Positions 37,161-47,694 are shown, counted from the stretch's first letter. The stretch: DNA of 64,000 bases from an uncultured Sphingomonadaceae bacterium (GCA_938050045.1 CALLJS010000001.1:1-64000); one strand, 5' to 3'. The notes: a model not told the origin generated them from the sequence alone. Program-made: numbers and translations.

Positions 37161-38198
37161 ATGAATTTTAGTAATAAATTATTCTTACTCATTGGATTAT
37201 TGCTACTACCATCGCAGCTCTATGCACAGGAATCAACGCAAGAAGCGCAAGCTCCTGCTACGACGTCAGTGATGCCTTTCTCCCCAGCCCCCGTTGCAAA
37301 TGATGCACAGGCGGTTGCAGATAGTGCAACCAAAGCTTCGGATGGTGCTCAATATGTCCCTATGGATGCGACGCCAGGTTTTGGTATGCCGACCGATAAA
37401 GCGATAGATTTTCAAGATCAAAAAAACGATTTAGGCCAGCGCGCATATTGGATTAATAATTATATATTATTGCCGATAATCACTGTGATTTCATTCTTTG
37501 TTTTGGGGTTGCTGTTTTGGGTGGCCATCCGCTATCGCCGCAAAGCTAATCCAGAGCCTTCGAAAACAACGCATAATACGACCATTGAAATTTTGTGGAC
37601 GGCTATTCCTATTCTCATCTTGCTTGGAATTGCTATTCCATCGATCGATTTGCTGGCTAAACAATTTGAGTCTGCCCCCAAAAATGCAGTGACGGTAAAG
37701 GCCATTGGTTATCAATGGTATTGGGGCTTTAATTATCCCGACCATGGTGATTTCGAGGTGGTTGCCAATATACTCAAAGAAAAAGAGGATGTAGCCGAGG
37801 GCGAGCGTTATCGCACCGATGCTGACGGCCCTCAATTATTAGCAACCGATAACCGTATGGTTGTGCCGGCGGGTGTTCCTATTCGTTTGCAAACAACGGC
37901 TGCTGATGTGATTCACAGCTTTGCTATTCCATCGCTTTGGTTCAAATTGGATGCCGTTCCAGGGCGTTTGAATGAAAAAGCTCTGATGATCCCAGAGCCG
38001 GGAGTCTATTTTGGTCAATGCAGCGAGCTTTGCGGTGCATTTCATGGCTATATGCCGATTGCGATTGAAGCTTTGCCACCAGAAGAATTTGCGGTTTGGG
38101 TAAAAGAGCAAGGCGGAAGCATGCCAACCGATGCGGTGGCAGAAACAGAAGCTCCAAAGCCTGCGCAAGATAATGAAGTAGCGGCACAAGCCGGTTAA
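37161..38198 (+). CDS. ctaC: Cytochrome c oxidase subunit II
   Basis: Carries the CuA centre that receives electrons from cytochrome c in the aa3 oxidase. A signal peptide (residues 1-22) is followed by a Pro/Ala-rich linker, two transmembrane helices (about 107-128 and 150-168) and a cupredoxin domain. The CuA ligands are in QCSELCGAFHGYM (Cys287, Glu289, Cys291, His295, Met298), with the first His in VIHSFAIPS. It is first in the operon with ctaD, 27 nt ahead of it. Confidence 0.97.
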   Translation: MNFSNKLFLLIGLLLLPSQLYAQESTQEAQAPATTSVMPFSPAPVANDAQAVADSATKASDGAQYVPMDATPGFGMPTDKAIDFQDQKNDLGQRAYWINNYILLPIITVISFFVLGLLFWVAIRYRRKANPEPSKTTHNTTIEILWTAIPILILLGIAIPSIDLLAKQFESAPKNAVTVKAIGYQWYWGFNYPDHGDFEVVANILKEKEDVAEGERYRTDADGPQLLATDNRMVVPAGVPIRLQTTAADVIHSFAIPSLWFKLDAVPGRLNEKALMIPEPGVYFGQCSELCGAFHGYMPIAIEALPPEEFAVWVKEQGGSMPTDAVAETEAPKPAQDNEVAAQAG

Positions 38199-38225
38199 GA
38201 TATTAAGGATATAGAGGTCAAAAAT

Positions 38226-39884
38226 ATGACAACAATAGCTGCAAATCCGTCCGATCTTCATGAGCATGATTCAGACCATAAACCCGCTTTTTTCGCCCGT
38301 TGGTTCATGTCAACCAACCATAAGGATATAGGCACGCTCTATCTGATATTCGCAATTTTTGCGGGTATTATTGGCGGCGGTATCTCGGGCATGATGCGCC
38401 TTGAGCTTGCGGAGCCGGGTGTTCAATATTTGGGTCAATGGGCTTCTTGGCTCTCGGGTTCAGAGGCTACGTGGAACGAAGCATTGCATATGTGGAATGT
38501 TTTGATAACGGCGCATGGTCTTATCATGGTGTTTTTCATGGTGATGCCCGCTATTATTGGCGGTTTTGGTAATTGGTTTGTGCCCTTGATGATTGGTGCG
38601 CCCGATATGGCGTTCCCGCGTATGAATAATGTCAGCTATTGGTTGACGGTTGTGGCGTTCATCATGCTGTTGGGTTCAACCTTTGTCCCTGGCGGTACAG
38701 GCTTAGGGGCTGGTACTGGCTGGACAGTCTATGCACCATTATCAACCAGCGGATCGGTTGGCCCTGCGGTTGATATGGCAATCTTCTCGCTCCACTTGGC
38801 GGGTGCGGCTTCGATTTTGGGGGCTGTGAACTTTATCACCACTATCTTTAATATGCGCGCGCCGGGTATGACATTACATAAAATGCCATTGTTCGTATGG
38901 TCAGTATTGGTGACAGCATTTTTATTATTGCTTGCGCTGCCTGTATTGGCAGCGGCGATTACGATGCTTCTTACAGACCGTAATTTTGGCTCAGGATTTT
39001 TTGATGCGGCCCAAGGCGGCGATCCCATTTTATACCAGCATTTATTCTGGTTCTTTGGCCACCCAGAGGTTTATATCATGATCTTGCCAGGCTTTGGTAT
39101 CATCTCGCAAATCGTATCAACCTTTAGCCGCAAACCTGTTTTCGGTTATCTTGGTATGGCTTATGCTATGGTTGGGATTGGTGTGGTTGGTTTTGTTGTG
39201 TGGGCGCACCATATGTTCACTATCGGTATGACCGCCAATGTTAAAATTTACTTTACAGCAGCAACGATGGTTATCGCGGTACCAACGGGTATTAAAATCT
39301 TTAGCTGGATTGCCACGATGTGGGGCGGTTCAATATCGTTCAAAACGCCAATGCTTTGGGCGATTGGTTTTATCTTCATGTTCACCGTTGGCGGTGTGAC
39401 GGGTGTTGTTTTGGCCAATGGTGGGTTGGATGATGTCTATCATGACACCTATTATGTTGTGGCGCATTTCCACTATGTGCTATCGCTAGGTGCGGTCTTT
39501 TCGCTCTTTGCGGGTTTCTATTATTGGTTTGGTAAAATGAGCGGCCGTATGATTAATGAATTTTTGGGTCAGCTTCATTTTTGGATATTCTTTGTCGGTG
39601 TAAACATATTATTCTTCCCTATGCATTTCTTGGGAAATAATGGTATGCCGCGCCGTATTCCAGATTATAATTCGGCCTATGCTTATTGGAATGAGATTGC
39701 ATCGCTTGGTTATGCTATTATGGCGGTTGGTGTTATCATCTTCTTCATCAACGTTTTTTATTCTCTCTTCTTTGGTCCAAAAGCCGAAGGTAATTATTGG
39801 GGCGAAGGGGCTACAACGCTAGAATGGACATTGTCTAGCCCGCCACCTTTCCACCAATTTGAAACATTACCAGAGGTTAAATAA
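38226..39884 (+). CDS. ctaD: Cytochrome c oxidase subunit I
   Basis: Catalytic subunit of the aa3-type oxidase with haem a, haem a3 and CuB; it reduces oxygen and pumps protons. The 552 residues form twelve helices. The binuclear-centre region [20 protein letters not shown] with the crosslinked His-Tyr is present, as are [11 protein letters not shown] and the haem ligands in [16 protein letters not shown]. The N-terminal [16 protein letters not shown] is typical of family A. It is second in the operon. Confidence 0.98.
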   Translation: MTTIAANPSDLHEHDSDHKPAFFARWFMSTNHKDIGTLYLIFAIFAGIIGGGISGMMRLELAEPGVQYLGQWASWLSGSEATWNEALHMWNVLITAHGLIMVFFMVMPAIIGGFGNWFVPLMIGAPDMAFPRMNNVSYWLTVVAFIMLLGSTFVPGGTGLGAGTGWTVYAPLSTSGSVGPAVDMAIFSLHLAGAASILGAVNFITTIFNMRAPGMTLHKMPLFVWSVLVTAFLLLLALPVLAAAITMLLTDRNFGSGFFDAAQGGDPILYQHLFWFFGHPEVYIMILPGFGIISQIVSTFSRKPVFGYLGMAYAMVGIGVVGFVVWAHHMFTIGMTANVKIYFTAATMVIAVPTGIKIFSWIATMWGGSISFKTPMLWAIGFIFMFTVGGVTGVVLANGGLDDVYHDTYYVVAHFHYVLSLGAVFSLFAGFYYWFGKMSGRMINEFLGQLHFWIFFVGVNILFFPMHFLGNNGMPRRIPDYNSAYAYWNEIASLGYAIMAVGVIIFFINVFYSLFFGPKAEGNYWGEGATTLEWTLSSPPPFHQFETLPEVK

Positions 39885-39916
39885 CGATCATAAATGATTG
39901 GGTTATAGTATCAAAA

Positions 39917-39958
39917 GGGCATGATTGCCCCATAATATTGATGGGCCTGCGGGTCCAT
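39917..39958 (+). promoter_or_regulatory. Two small hairpins between ctaD and ctaB
   Basis: GGGC-ATGATT-GCCC and ATGGGCC-TGCG-GGTCCAT (one G-T pair) lie in the 95-nt gap between ctaD and ctaB. Neither has a T-tract, so they are more likely mRNA-stabilising or attenuating structures than terminators. They could set the higher subunit I/II level relative to assembly factors; that is inference. Confidence 0.4.
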
Positions 39959-39979
39959 TAATTGCATCAGGTGTATTGA

Positions 39980-40906
39980 ATGGAACAGGCTTTGACACAT
40001 GATCATTATATCCCGGCTGATTGGCGGGACTTTTGGGCGTTGACCAAGCCGCGTGTGATGAGCTTGGTTGTATTTACAGCCTTGTGCGGGTTGTTGGCAG
40101 CCCCAGAAAGCATTCATCCTGTGATTGGCTTTACCGCTATTTTATGCATTGCATTGGGGGCTGGCGCATCGGGTGCGCTTAATCAATGGTATGAAGCCGA
40201 TATTGATGCGAAAATGAAACGTACCGAGAAACGGCCATTGCCCGATGGCCGCATGGCTAAGCAATCGGCCTTGCACTTTGGCATCGGCTTGGCTGCTTTC
40301 TCAGTCTTGGTCATGGCTGTTGCTGTCAATTATTTATCAGCAGCTATTTTGGCCTTTTCGATATTTTTTTATGCTGTTGTTTATACGGTTTGGCTGAAAC
40401 GTTCGACACCGCAAAACATCGTGATTGGCGGTGCCGCAGGGGCATTCCCGCCGCTTATTGGTTGGGCAGCGGTGAGCGGTGATGTGACTATCATGCCGAT
40501 ATTATTATTCGCGATCATATTTTTATGGACACCGCCGCATTTTTGGGCGCTGGCCCTGTTTATAAAGTCTGATTATGGCAATGCAGGTGTCCCCATGTTG
40601 CCCGTGGTTGCTGGACGCCGCAGCACGCGCAATCAAATTTTATATTATACTGTCCCGATGCTATTTGCTGCAATGATGCCTTTCATATTAGGATATGTTG
40701 GAATTTTATATGGCATTACCGCTGCAGTATTAAATGGCATCTTTCTTATTTTTGCCGTTCATGTTTGGCGTAATGATAGCGATGATAGTGCTGCGATGCA
40801 GCCAGAAAAACGCTTATTTGCTTTTTCGATAGCCTATCTATTTATCTTATTTGCTGTATTAGCTGCTGATAATATGGTCGGCTTTGCTAAGGTTGTCTAT
40901 CTATGA
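39980..40906 (+). CDS. ctaB: Protohaem IX farnesyltransferase (haem O synthase)
   Basis: UbiA-family prenyltransferase that adds the farnesyl tail to haem b for haem a/o synthesis. It has about nine helices. The first Asp-rich motif is [20 protein letters not shown] and the second conserved block is [18 protein letters not shown]. The N-terminal [18 protein letters not shown] is diagnostic. Its stop overlaps the next small gene by 4 nt. Confidence 0.97.
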   Translation: MEQALTHDHYIPADWRDFWALTKPRVMSLVVFTALCGLLAAPESIHPVIGFTAILCIALGAGASGALNQWYEADIDAKMKRTEKRPLPDGRMAKQSALHFGIGLAAFSVLVMAVAVNYLSAAILAFSIFFYAVVYTVWLKRSTPQNIVIGGAAGAFPPLIGWAAVSGDVTIMPILLFAIIFLWTPPHFWALALFIKSDYGNAGVPMLPVVAGRRSTRNQILYYTVPMLFAAMMPFILGYVGILYGITAAVLNGIFLIFAVHVWRNDSDDSAAMQPEKRLFAFSIAYLFILFAVLAADNMVGFAKVVYL

Positions 40907-41130
40907 ACGATGATCCCAATATCAAAAAGGCTAGCCCCATTGAGGACAGAGCAGCGCCCGCTCGAACCAATGATGGCGAAGCAAAAATTGTGGGCCGTTT
41001 TGATGCCAATCAATCACAGCATATTAGAGACCGTCAGAAGGCACGATCCAATATGATGGGCATCATCTTATTGGGCCTATGCGTTTTATTTTTTGCAATA
41101 ACAATAGTCAAAATAGGCGTATGGGGATGA
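40903..41130 (+). CDS. Small single-helix protein of the cta operon (CoxF-like)
   Basis: A 75-residue protein with a charged N-terminal half, the motif [11 protein letters not shown] and one transmembrane helix (about residues 49-72). Small proteins of this form commonly sit between ctaB and ctaG in alphaproteobacteria and are presumed assembly factors. It overlaps both neighbours by 4 nt, so it is coupled to them in translation. Confidence 0.8.
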   Translation: MNDDPNIKKASPIEDRAAPARTNDGEAKIVGRFDANQSQHIRDRQKARSNMMGIILLGLCVLFFAITIVKIGVWG

Positions 41131-41711
41131 GTGCAGCTTTATCGCCTAAGACATCCGATAATCAGCAAAAGGATAATCTCAAAACAGGGTTAATGGCTGG
41201 TGGCTTGGCTATTGCTATGGTTGGTTTGGGTTTCGCGGCCGTACCATTATATCAAATATTCTGCCAAGTTACAGGCTTTGGCGGAACAACGCAGCGCGTT
41301 GATGCGGCGACGGCATCGGGTGTGCAAACCAGCGCGGCCTTTATGAATGTGCGTTTTGATGCAAATCACAGCCGCGCACTGCCATGGAAATTCAAACCAG
41401 AGCGCAGCGTCGAGCGGGTGGCCGTGGGCGCGCGCGATATGTCAATCTTCATCGCCCAAAACTTAAGCGATACAGATGTGACGGGTACGGCGACATTCAA
41501 TGTAACGCCTGTGCAAGCGGGCAAATATTTTAATAAGATTCAATGTTTTTGTTTTACCGAGCAAGTCTTAAAAGCGGGCCAACAAGTGCGCATGCCTGTA
41601 CTTTATTATGTAGACCCTGCTATTTTGACAGATCCAGATACAAAAGATATCGAAGAAATAACATTAAGCTACACCTTCTTCCCTGTAGACCCAGAGGAAA
41701 AGGGAAGCTAA
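41127..41711 (+). CDS. ctaG: Cytochrome c oxidase assembly protein CtaG/Cox11
   Basis: Copper chaperone that delivers CuB to subunit I. One N-terminal helix (about 22-43) is followed by the family motif AAVPLYQIFCQVTGFGGTTQ, and the copper-binding IQCFCFTEQ sits in the periplasmic domain. Length is 194 residues. The start MSAALSPK overlaps the stop of the small upstream gene (ATGA). Confidence 0.96.
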   Translation: MSAALSPKTSDNQQKDNLKTGLMAGGLAIAMVGLGFAAVPLYQIFCQVTGFGGTTQRVDAATASGVQTSAAFMNVRFDANHSRALPWKFKPERSVERVAVGARDMSIFIAQNLSDTDVTGTATFNVTPVQAGKYFNKIQCFCFTEQVLKAGQQVRMPVLYYVDPAILTDPDTKDIEEITLSYTFFPVDPEEKGS

Positions 41712-41744
41712 GAAGATGATGAAACATTAAATAGGGATAACGCC

Positions 41745-42605
41745 ATGTCAGGTGCAAATAATCACGATTATCATATTTTACCGCCCAGTATTTGGCCATT
41801 AGTCGGCTCTTTTGCGGCGCTCACCATGTTCGGTGGATTAGTCATGTGGTTCGCAAAAGCACCATATGCCACATTGGTGGGCGGTGCTGGATTAATTGCT
41901 GTATTGTTCACATTTTATAGCTGGTGGGTGGATGTTGTTAACGAAGCCCATGCTGGCGATCACACGCCCATTGTCCAATTGCATTTACGCTATGGTATGA
42001 TTTTATTCATCGCGTCCGAAGTGATGTTCTTTGTCGGTTGGTTTTGGGCCTGGTTTGATTATTCCTTATTCCCGCAACCCTTAGTTTTCGAAGATGGTGC
42101 CGTCACCAATATGTTTGGCCAACCGGGTGCTGATTTATTGGCGCAATGGCCCCCAAAAGGCATGGAAGTTTTGGACGCTCTTAAATTACCATTGCTCAAT
42201 ACGCTTATTTTGCTTTGCTCTGGTACAGCGGTGACATGGGCGCATCATAGCCTTATCAACGGAGACCGCAAAGGTTTGAAACAAGGCTTATGGCTCACCA
42301 TTGCATTGGGCGTATTATTCTCTTTCATCCAAGCTTATGAATATGCCGTCGCGCCCTTTGACATGGCGGGTTCAAACTATGGCAGCGCATTTTATATGGC
42401 CACTGGTTTCCACGGTTTTCATGTTTTGGTTGGCACGATATTCTTAATCGTTTGCCAATTGCGAGTCTATAAAGGCCATTTTACGCCAGAGCAGCATTTT
42501 GGTTTCGAAGCCGCTGCTTGGTATTGGCATTTCGTTGATGTCGTTTGGTTGTTCCTCTTTGCCACCATCTATGTATGGGGCGGTTGGGGCGCACCCGTTC
42601 ATTAA
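41745..42605 (+). CDS. ctaE: Cytochrome c oxidase subunit III
   Basis: Seven-helix subunit of the aa3 oxidase that binds lipid and stabilises subunit I. Signatures: HLRYGMILFIASEVMFFVGW, FYMATGFHGFHVLVGTIFL and the C-terminal WYWHFVDVVWLFLFATIYVWG. Length is 286 residues. Its stop overlaps the start of the DUF983 gene by one base. Confidence 0.97.
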   Translation: MSGANNHDYHILPPSIWPLVGSFAALTMFGGLVMWFAKAPYATLVGGAGLIAVLFTFYSWWVDVVNEAHAGDHTPIVQLHLRYGMILFIASEVMFFVGWFWAWFDYSLFPQPLVFEDGAVTNMFGQPGADLLAQWPPKGMEVLDALKLPLLNTLILLCSGTAVTWAHHSLINGDRKGLKQGLWLTIALGVLFSFIQAYEYAVAPFDMAGSNYGSAFYMATGFHGFHVLVGTIFLIVCQLRVYKGHFTPEQHFGFEAAAWYWHFVDVVWLFLFATIYVWGGWGAPVH

Positions 42606-43039
42606 TGAAAGAGCGCATTACTCCAGATGATAGAGAGAGGCAGTCGTTGATAGCGGCTGCCTTTTTTGGCTGTTGCCCACGGTGCGATGAACGCACATTA
42701 TTTGACGGTGCTATAGGTGCAGGAGGAGCAAATTTTGCTTCAAAATGCGCGCATTGCGATTTGGATTATGGTGGTTTTAATGTTGGCGATGGGCCAGCGG
42801 CATTTATCACATTTCTTATGGGTGCTGTGATAGTCATATTGGCCCTGACCTTAGAATTATCATTCCACCCGCCATTTTATCTGCATGCCCTGTTATGGGT
42901 GCCTATTACAATAGTGATGACGATATTATCTTTGCGCGTGGTAAAGGGCGTGCTCATGACGGTTGAATATCGCAACAAAGCCAGAGCAGCCGTCTCAAGC
43001 GAGGCAAAAAATGTCGTTTGCGCGGATGAAGATGCGTAA
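42605..43039 (+). CDS. DUF983 membrane protein
   Basis: A 144-residue protein with a zinc-ribbon-like head (CCPRCDERTLF and CAHCDLDY) followed by two hydrophobic helices. This DUF983 family usually lies between ctaE and the SURF1 gene in alphaproteobacteria and may help oxidase biogenesis; no activity is known. The start MKERITPDD overlaps the ctaE stop (TAATG). The 3' end overlaps the SURF1 gene. Confidence 0.9.
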   Translation: MKERITPDDRERQSLIAAAFFGCCPRCDERTLFDGAIGAGGANFASKCAHCDLDYGGFNVGDGPAAFITFLMGAVIVILALTLELSFHPPFYLHALLWVPITIVMTILSLRVVKGVLMTVEYRNKARAAVSSEAKNVVCADEDA

Positions 43040-43613
43040 TATTCCCATTATAGCGACAATCATCGCCCTCTTGGCGATTGGGACAATGATCCGCCTTGGC
43101 TTTTGGCAATTGGATCGATTGGCAGAAAAACAGACGTTATTAGAAAAATATGGCAATGCCTCTTCTTTGGCCGAAATTGCCTATCCAACGCCATATGCGG
43201 GGGATGATTTGCCTTATTATCGCCGTTCTTCGATTAATTGCTTTAAGGTCATAAGCTGGTTATCGGTATCGGGTAAAAATGATCTCGATGAATCGGGTAT
43301 TGCCCATATTGCACAATGCAAAACCGCTGGCGCAGAAGGCTCTATCGCAGAAATAGCTGTGGGGTGGAGCAAGAGCCCAGATAATCCAAAATGGCAAGGC
43401 GGTTTGGTGAGTGGCATTCTATCGCAAGGCCGCATGCAGCCGATAAAATTAACCGTGCAACAGCCTATTGAAGGTCTTGGGATGCTCAAAGCCCCCGATC
43501 CTGCGCATATCCCCAACAATCATTTTCTCTATGCGATACAATGGTTCTTATTCGCATTTTTCGCGGCGATCATTTATATATTCGCAGCCCGAAAGAAAAT
43601 GACCGCTCAATAA
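43011..43613 (+). CDS. SURF1 family oxidase assembly protein
   Basis: SURF1 proteins assist haem a insertion into oxidase subunit I. Two transmembrane helices frame a periplasmic domain: the first includes RLGFWQLDRLAEKQ, the second is YAIQWFLFAFFAAIIYIF. At about 200 residues it is shorter than the typical 230-250, with a reduced middle domain. The start could be at 43011, 43026 or 43032; all overlap the end of the DUF983 gene. It is last in the cta operon and converges on infC. Confidence 0.85.
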   Translation: MSFARMKMRNIPIIATIIALLAIGTMIRLGFWQLDRLAEKQTLLEKYGNASSLAEIAYPTPYAGDDLPYYRRSSINCFKVISWLSVSGKNDLDESGIAHIAQCKTAGAEGSIAEIAVGWSKSPDNPKWQGGLVSGILSQGRMQPIKLTVQQPIEGLGMLKAPDPAHIPNNHFLYAIQWFLFAFFAAIIYIFAARKKMTAQ

Positions 43614-43677
43614 TCTGAACAAAAAAATAGCCAGATCACAAGACCCAGCTATCACAATTCTTATATATGACATGCGT

Positions 43678-44226
43678 TTATTTCGGCGAAAGTACCATCA
43701 ACATTTGACGGCCTTCGAGCTTTGGCATAGCTTCGACCTTCGCGGTTTCTTTCGTATCTTCTTGAACACGGTTTAATAATTGCATCCCCAATTGTTGGTG
43801 CGACATTTCACGCCCGCGAAAGCGCAAAGTAATCTTCACCTTATCGCCATTATCGATAAATTGATTCACTTTCTTCATCTTGACCATATAATCATGGGTG
43901 TCGATGTTGGGGCGCATTTTAATTTCTTTAATATCTTGGGTTTTTTGGCTTTTACGCGCCAGATTAGCTTTTTTTTGCGCTTCATATCGATATTTGCCGA
44001 CATCCAAAAATTTACACACTGGCGGGTTGGCATTGGGGGAAACTTCCACCAAGTCGAGACCCGCTGCTTTCGCCTGCTCTATCGCTTCATTACGGTATAA
44101 TGTGCCCAAATTTTCTCCATCGCCATCGATAACAAGCACTTTTTCAGCTTGGATAAGGTCATTAAAGCGTGGTCCACTTTTTGTGGGAGGCGTGGGTCCA
44201 CGCCGAGTCGTTGGGGTAGCGATAAT
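43678..44226 (-). CDS. infC: Translation initiation factor IF-3, ATT start codon
   Basis: Binds the 30S subunit and checks start-codon choice. The C-domain contains VKITLRFRGREMSHQQLG and the N-domain VSPNANPPVCKFLDVGKYRY. The family N-terminus GPRFNDLIQAEKV is upstream of the first GTG, so that GTG cannot be the true start. Extending the frame ends at ATT ATC directly after an in-frame TAA, with GGAG five bases before ATT. I take ATT as the start (182 residues), as in E. coli, where it enables self-repression. A 7-bp hairpin GGCGTGG/CCACGCC lies within the first 13 codons. Confidence 0.9.
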   Translation of the reverse strand: MIATPTTRRGPTPPTKSGPRFNDLIQAEKVLVIDGDGENLGTLYRNEAIEQAKAAGLDLVEVSPNANPPVCKFLDVGKYRYEAQKKANLARKSQKTQDIKEIKMRPNIDTHDYMVKMKKVNQFIDNGDKVKITLRFRGREMSHQQLGMQLLNRVQEDTKETAKVEAMPKLEGRQMLMVLSPK

Positions 44227-44352
44227 TTATTCTCCATGGATATTAATATAATTGCTTGATAGCGAAATTATGGGCAACAATAAAGCCTATTGGTTAATAA
44301 ACCTATTATCGTGCTGTATTGGCAACATAGCGGCTCTATGCGAGTCCTATAC

Positions 44353-44781
44353 TCAATGCCCCATAGCACTATGAGAGCTATTTTCTGCGCCTTGCGGGAC
44401 AGCTATTGGCTTGAGATTGCGCTCTTTAAGCCAATTTTCCATCCACGCTATTTCTTCTTCTTGGGTTTTAATAATATTACGGGCTAATTTTCTTGCTTCT
44501 TCATCGTCGCCATATTGTAATATGATATTGGCCATATCCACCGCGCCTTGATGATGGGGTATCATGCCTTGGATAAAGGCTATATCGGGGTCTTCATGGA
44601 TGACGCCCATGGCTTTATGCATTTTTTCATTGGCGCGCCGATAGGCAATTTGTGCATTGGATGAAGACGCATTGGGGCCTGGCTCTGCTGGAGTTGGGAG
44701 CAAATCACGCTCACTGGCTGGATCGCAACCTACGAGCAATATGCTGGCTATTATAATAGGAAAAATATAATCTTTTTTCAT
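44353..44781 (-). CDS. DUF305 lipoprotein
   Basis: A 142-residue exported protein with lipobox IASILLVGC at residue 19. The DUF305 four-helix domain contains [20 protein letters not shown] and [15 protein letters not shown]. Such ferritin-like proteins are often linked to copper stress, but binding here is inferred from the His/Met-rich motifs and the SAMGH tail. Its ATG overlaps the thrS stop by 4 nt, placing it between thrS and infC in the same operon. Confidence 0.9.
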   Translation of the reverse strand: MKKDYIFPIIIASILLVGCDPASERDLLPTPAEPGPNASSSNAQIAYRRANEKMHKAMGVIHEDPDIAFIQGMIPHHQGAVDMANIILQYGDDEEARKLARNIIKTQEEEIAWMENWLKERNLKPIAVPQGAENSSHSAMGH

Positions 44782-46805
44782 TGTATAACTCCTTTCAAAT
44801 CAGGAGCGGTAGCCTCTTCTTTGAGCAATTCTACCGCTTCATCGATGGTCAAAAATTGCTGTTCTTTCTCACCCAATCGGCGTAGTGCGACTTTGCCTTC
44901 TTCGGCCTCACGCATCCCGAGAACGAGGATATTGGGTATTTTACCCACGCTATGTTCGCGCACCTTATAATTGATTTTCTCGTTACGCAAATCGCTCTCT
45001 ACGCGGATACCAGCAGCGCGTAATGTATCGGCCACGTGCAGTGCATATCCATTGGCATCGGTGACAATGGTGGCGACAACGGCCTGCGTTGGGGCGAGCC
45101 AGAGCGGTAATTTGCCCGCAAAGCTCTCTATCAATATACCAATAAAACGCTCATAGCTGCCAAAAATAGCCCTATGCAGCATGACGGGGCGATGCCGCGC
45201 GCCATCTTCGCCGATATAAGTTGCATCCAGACGATCGGGCAACACGCGGTCAGACTGGATGGTGCCAACTTGCCATGTGCGGCCTATCGCATCGGTCAAA
45301 TGCCATTCCAATTTAGGAGCATAAAATGCGCCTTCGCCCTCTAATATCTCCCAACCATAGTCTTCGCTCGCCATACCAGCGGCCACCACCGCATCGCGCA
45401 ATTCATTTTCGGCTTTGTCCCAATCAGCATCGCTACCGAACCGCTCTTCAGGGCGCGTGGCTAGCTTGATACTATATTTTTCAAACCCTAAATCTTTATA
45501 GATGCCATCGGCGAGTTCACAGAATTTGCGCACTTCATCAACGATCTGATCTTCGCGGCAAAATATATGCGCATCATCTTGGGTAAATTGCCGCACGCGC
45601 ATCAATCCATGCAATGCGCCATGCGGTTCATTGCGGTGACAACAGCCATTTTCATAAATACGCTGCGGTAAATCACGATAGCTTTTGATGCCTTGTTTGA
45701 AAATCAGCACATGGGCAGGACAATTCATCGGCTTCATCGCCATAAGATCGGCCTTACCAGAAAATATGGCTTCGTCATCATCGGCATTGGGCACTTCATC
45801 GGGTACGACAAACATATTTTCCCGATATTTGCCCCAATGGCCCGATTGCTCCCATTGGCGCGCATCCATAAGCTGCGGCGTTTTCACTTCTTTATAACCG
45901 CCCTTGTCAATCGCGCGGCGCATATATTGCTCTAGCTCTTGCCAAATGACATAGCCTTTGGGATGCCAAAAGCAGGATCCTTGCGCCTCGGCTTGAAAAT
46001 GGAATAAATCCATCTCTTGGCCCAATTTGCGATGATCGCGTTTGGCCGCTTCTTCGAGCATCAACAAATGCGCATTAAGCTGCTTTTTATTAAGCCAGCC
46101 CGTGCCATAGATGCGCGTTAATTGCGCATTATTTTGGTCGCCGCGCCAATAAGCCCCTGCAACGCGCATCAGCTTGAACGCTTTGGGGTCAAGCTTGCCC
46201 GTGCTGGGCAGGTGCGGCCCACGGCACATATCGAGCCAAGCGCCCTCGCTATTCGGTTCGCCCGACCAATAAACGCTTAATTCTTCGGCATCGGGCAATT
46301 CAGCGGCCCATTCAGCTTTAAATATTTCGCCTTCTTTGCTCCATTTTTCAATCAGCCTGTCGCGTTCCCATACTTCGCGTATCAGCGGTTTATCGGCCTT
46401 GATAATCGCGCGCATTTTTTCTTCAATCGCGGGCAGATCATCCATCGTGAATGGCCCGCGCGATTGCGGTGCCATGACATCATAATAAAAACCATCATCG
46501 GTGGCTGGGCCAAATGTGATTTGCGTGCCAGGAAACAGGGCCTGAACCGCCTCGGCCAGCACATGCGCATAATCATGCCGTGCGAGCTCTAGCGCATCTG
46601 TTTCATCGCGCGAGGTAATGAGTGCAAGCGCAGTGTCCGCTGTCAGCGGCATCATAAGATCGCGCACTGCGCCATCTATTTTTGCGGCTAGAGCTGCTTT
46701 TGCTAGGCCAGGGCCAATATCTGCAGCAATTTGTGCAGGGGTCGTGCCAGCGGCCACTTGGCGGGTGCTGCCATCGGGTAGGGTTATTTGTATCATGTCA
46801 CTCAT
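44778..46805 (-). CDS. thrS: Threonyl-tRNA synthetase
   Basis: Class II synthetase of 675 residues. The TGS domain opens it ([20 protein letters not shown]), then the editing domain with [17 protein letters not shown] and [14 protein letters not shown], then the catalytic core with [13 protein letters not shown] and the anticodon domain near [20 protein letters not shown]. All zinc ligand positions (Cys in NCPAH, and His residues) appear present. It heads an operon with the DUF305 gene and infC. Confidence 0.98.
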   Translation of the reverse strand: MSDMIQITLPDGSTRQVAAGTTPAQIAADIGPGLAKAALAAKIDGAVRDLMMPLTADTALALITSRDETDALELARHDYAHVLAEAVQALFPGTQITFGPATDDGFYYDVMAPQSRGPFTMDDLPAIEEKMRAIIKADKPLIREVWERDRLIEKWSKEGEIFKAEWAAELPDAEELSVYWSGEPNSEGAWLDMCRGPHLPSTGKLDPKAFKLMRVAGAYWRGDQNNAQLTRIYGTGWLNKKQLNAHLLMLEEAAKRDHRKLGQEMDLFHFQAEAQGSCFWHPKGYVIWQELEQYMRRAIDKGGYKEVKTPQLMDARQWEQSGHWGKYRENMFVVPDEVPNADDDEAIFSGKADLMAMKPMNCPAHVLIFKQGIKSYRDLPQRIYENGCCHRNEPHGALHGLMRVRQFTQDDAHIFCREDQIVDEVRKFCELADGIYKDLGFEKYSIKLATRPEERFGSDADWDKAENELRDAVVAAGMASEDYGWEILEGEGAFYAPKLEWHLTDAIGRTWQVGTIQSDRVLPDRLDATYIGEDGARHRPVMLHRAIFGSYERFIGILIESFAGKLPLWLAPTQAVVATIVTDANGYALHVADTLRAAGIRVESDLRNEKINYKVREHSVGKIPNILVLGMREAEEGKVALRRLGEKEQQFLTIDEAVELLKEEATAPDLKGVIQ

Positions 46806-46938
46806 AAAATACCGCTAGCCGAGGCGGTGCGCCCTTTCAATAGAAAGCTTTATTAATCATCAGTCAAATCACCGCATATTCGCTTTTTATTTGCATGTTG
46901 TAATGTCATCACTAAGCTTGAAGCCAGAGGAGAGTGCG

Positions 46939-47682
46939 ATGCCCAAGAAAAATGATAATGCCGTTGCGTTGGTGATAGGCGCTGGCGATGATACGGGTGC
47001 ATCGGTGGCCCGTGCATTTGCGAACGAGGGTTATATTGCCTGTTTGGTGCGCCGTCCATCGCGCGCGGCGGATTTGGAAAAGCTAGCCGATGCGATAAAG
47101 GCTGCGGGAGGCCGCGCCCATGCTATGCCCTGTGATGCGCGCGATGAGGATGCGATGATTGCCTTATTCGAGAGCATAGAGGCAGATATTGGCCCTATCG
47201 AAGTGAGCGTTTTTAATGTGGGCGCGAATGTGCGTTTCAGCATTTTGGAAATGACCAGCCGTGTGTACCGCAAAGTATGGGAAATGGCAGCATTTGCTGG
47301 TTTCTTAACGGGACGTGAGAGCGCAAAGCGGATGGTAGAGCGCGGCCATGGCAGCATCATATTCACAGGCGCAACGGCAAGCATGCGCGGCGGCGATGGA
47401 TTTGCGGCTTTTGCATCGGCCAAATTTGCACTGCGGGCCTTGGCGCAATCTATGGCGCGAGAGCTCGGCCCCAAAAATATCCATGTCGCGCATGTCGTGA
47501 TTGATGGGATGATAGATTCGCGTTTCATTCGCCAGCTTCTGCCGAATTTTGATGAAGTGAAAGCGCGCGATGGGGTGCTCAATCCCGATGATATTGCGCA
47601 AAATTATGTGATGCTGCACAATCAACCGCGCAGCGCATGGACGCATGAATTGGATGTGCGTCCCTTTAGCGAAAAATTTTAA
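46939..47682 (+). CDS. SDR-family protein with Phe in place of catalytic Tyr
   Basis: Short-chain dehydrogenase fold of 247 residues. The cofactor loop is VIGAGDDTGASVARAFANEG and the post-loop VGAN replaces NNAG. The usual YxxxK is FASAKFALRALAQ, so the catalytic Tyr is Phe while Lys is kept. The C-terminal part GPKNIHVAHVVIDG is familiar from a subgroup of such proteins. It may be an unusual reductase or a binding protein. The start has an AGAGGAG ribosome site. A DsbA-like isomerase gene follows in the same operon after 12 nt. Confidence 0.8.
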   Translation: MPKKNDNAVALVIGAGDDTGASVARAFANEGYIACLVRRPSRAADLEKLADAIKAAGGRAHAMPCDARDEDAMIALFESIEADIGPIEVSVFNVGANVRFSILEMTSRVYRKVWEMAAFAGFLTGRESAKRMVERGHGSIIFTGATASMRGGDGFAAFASAKFALRALAQSMARELGPKNIHVAHVVIDGMIDSRFIRQLLPNFDEVKARDGVLNPDDIAQNYVMLHNQPRSAWTHELDVRPFSEKF

Positions 47683-47694
47683 TAAGGAAATATC

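Noticed and set aside
44137-44139. GTG as start of infC
   Set aside because: The conserved IF-3 N-terminal segment continues in frame upstream of it to an ATT codon with a good ribosome site.
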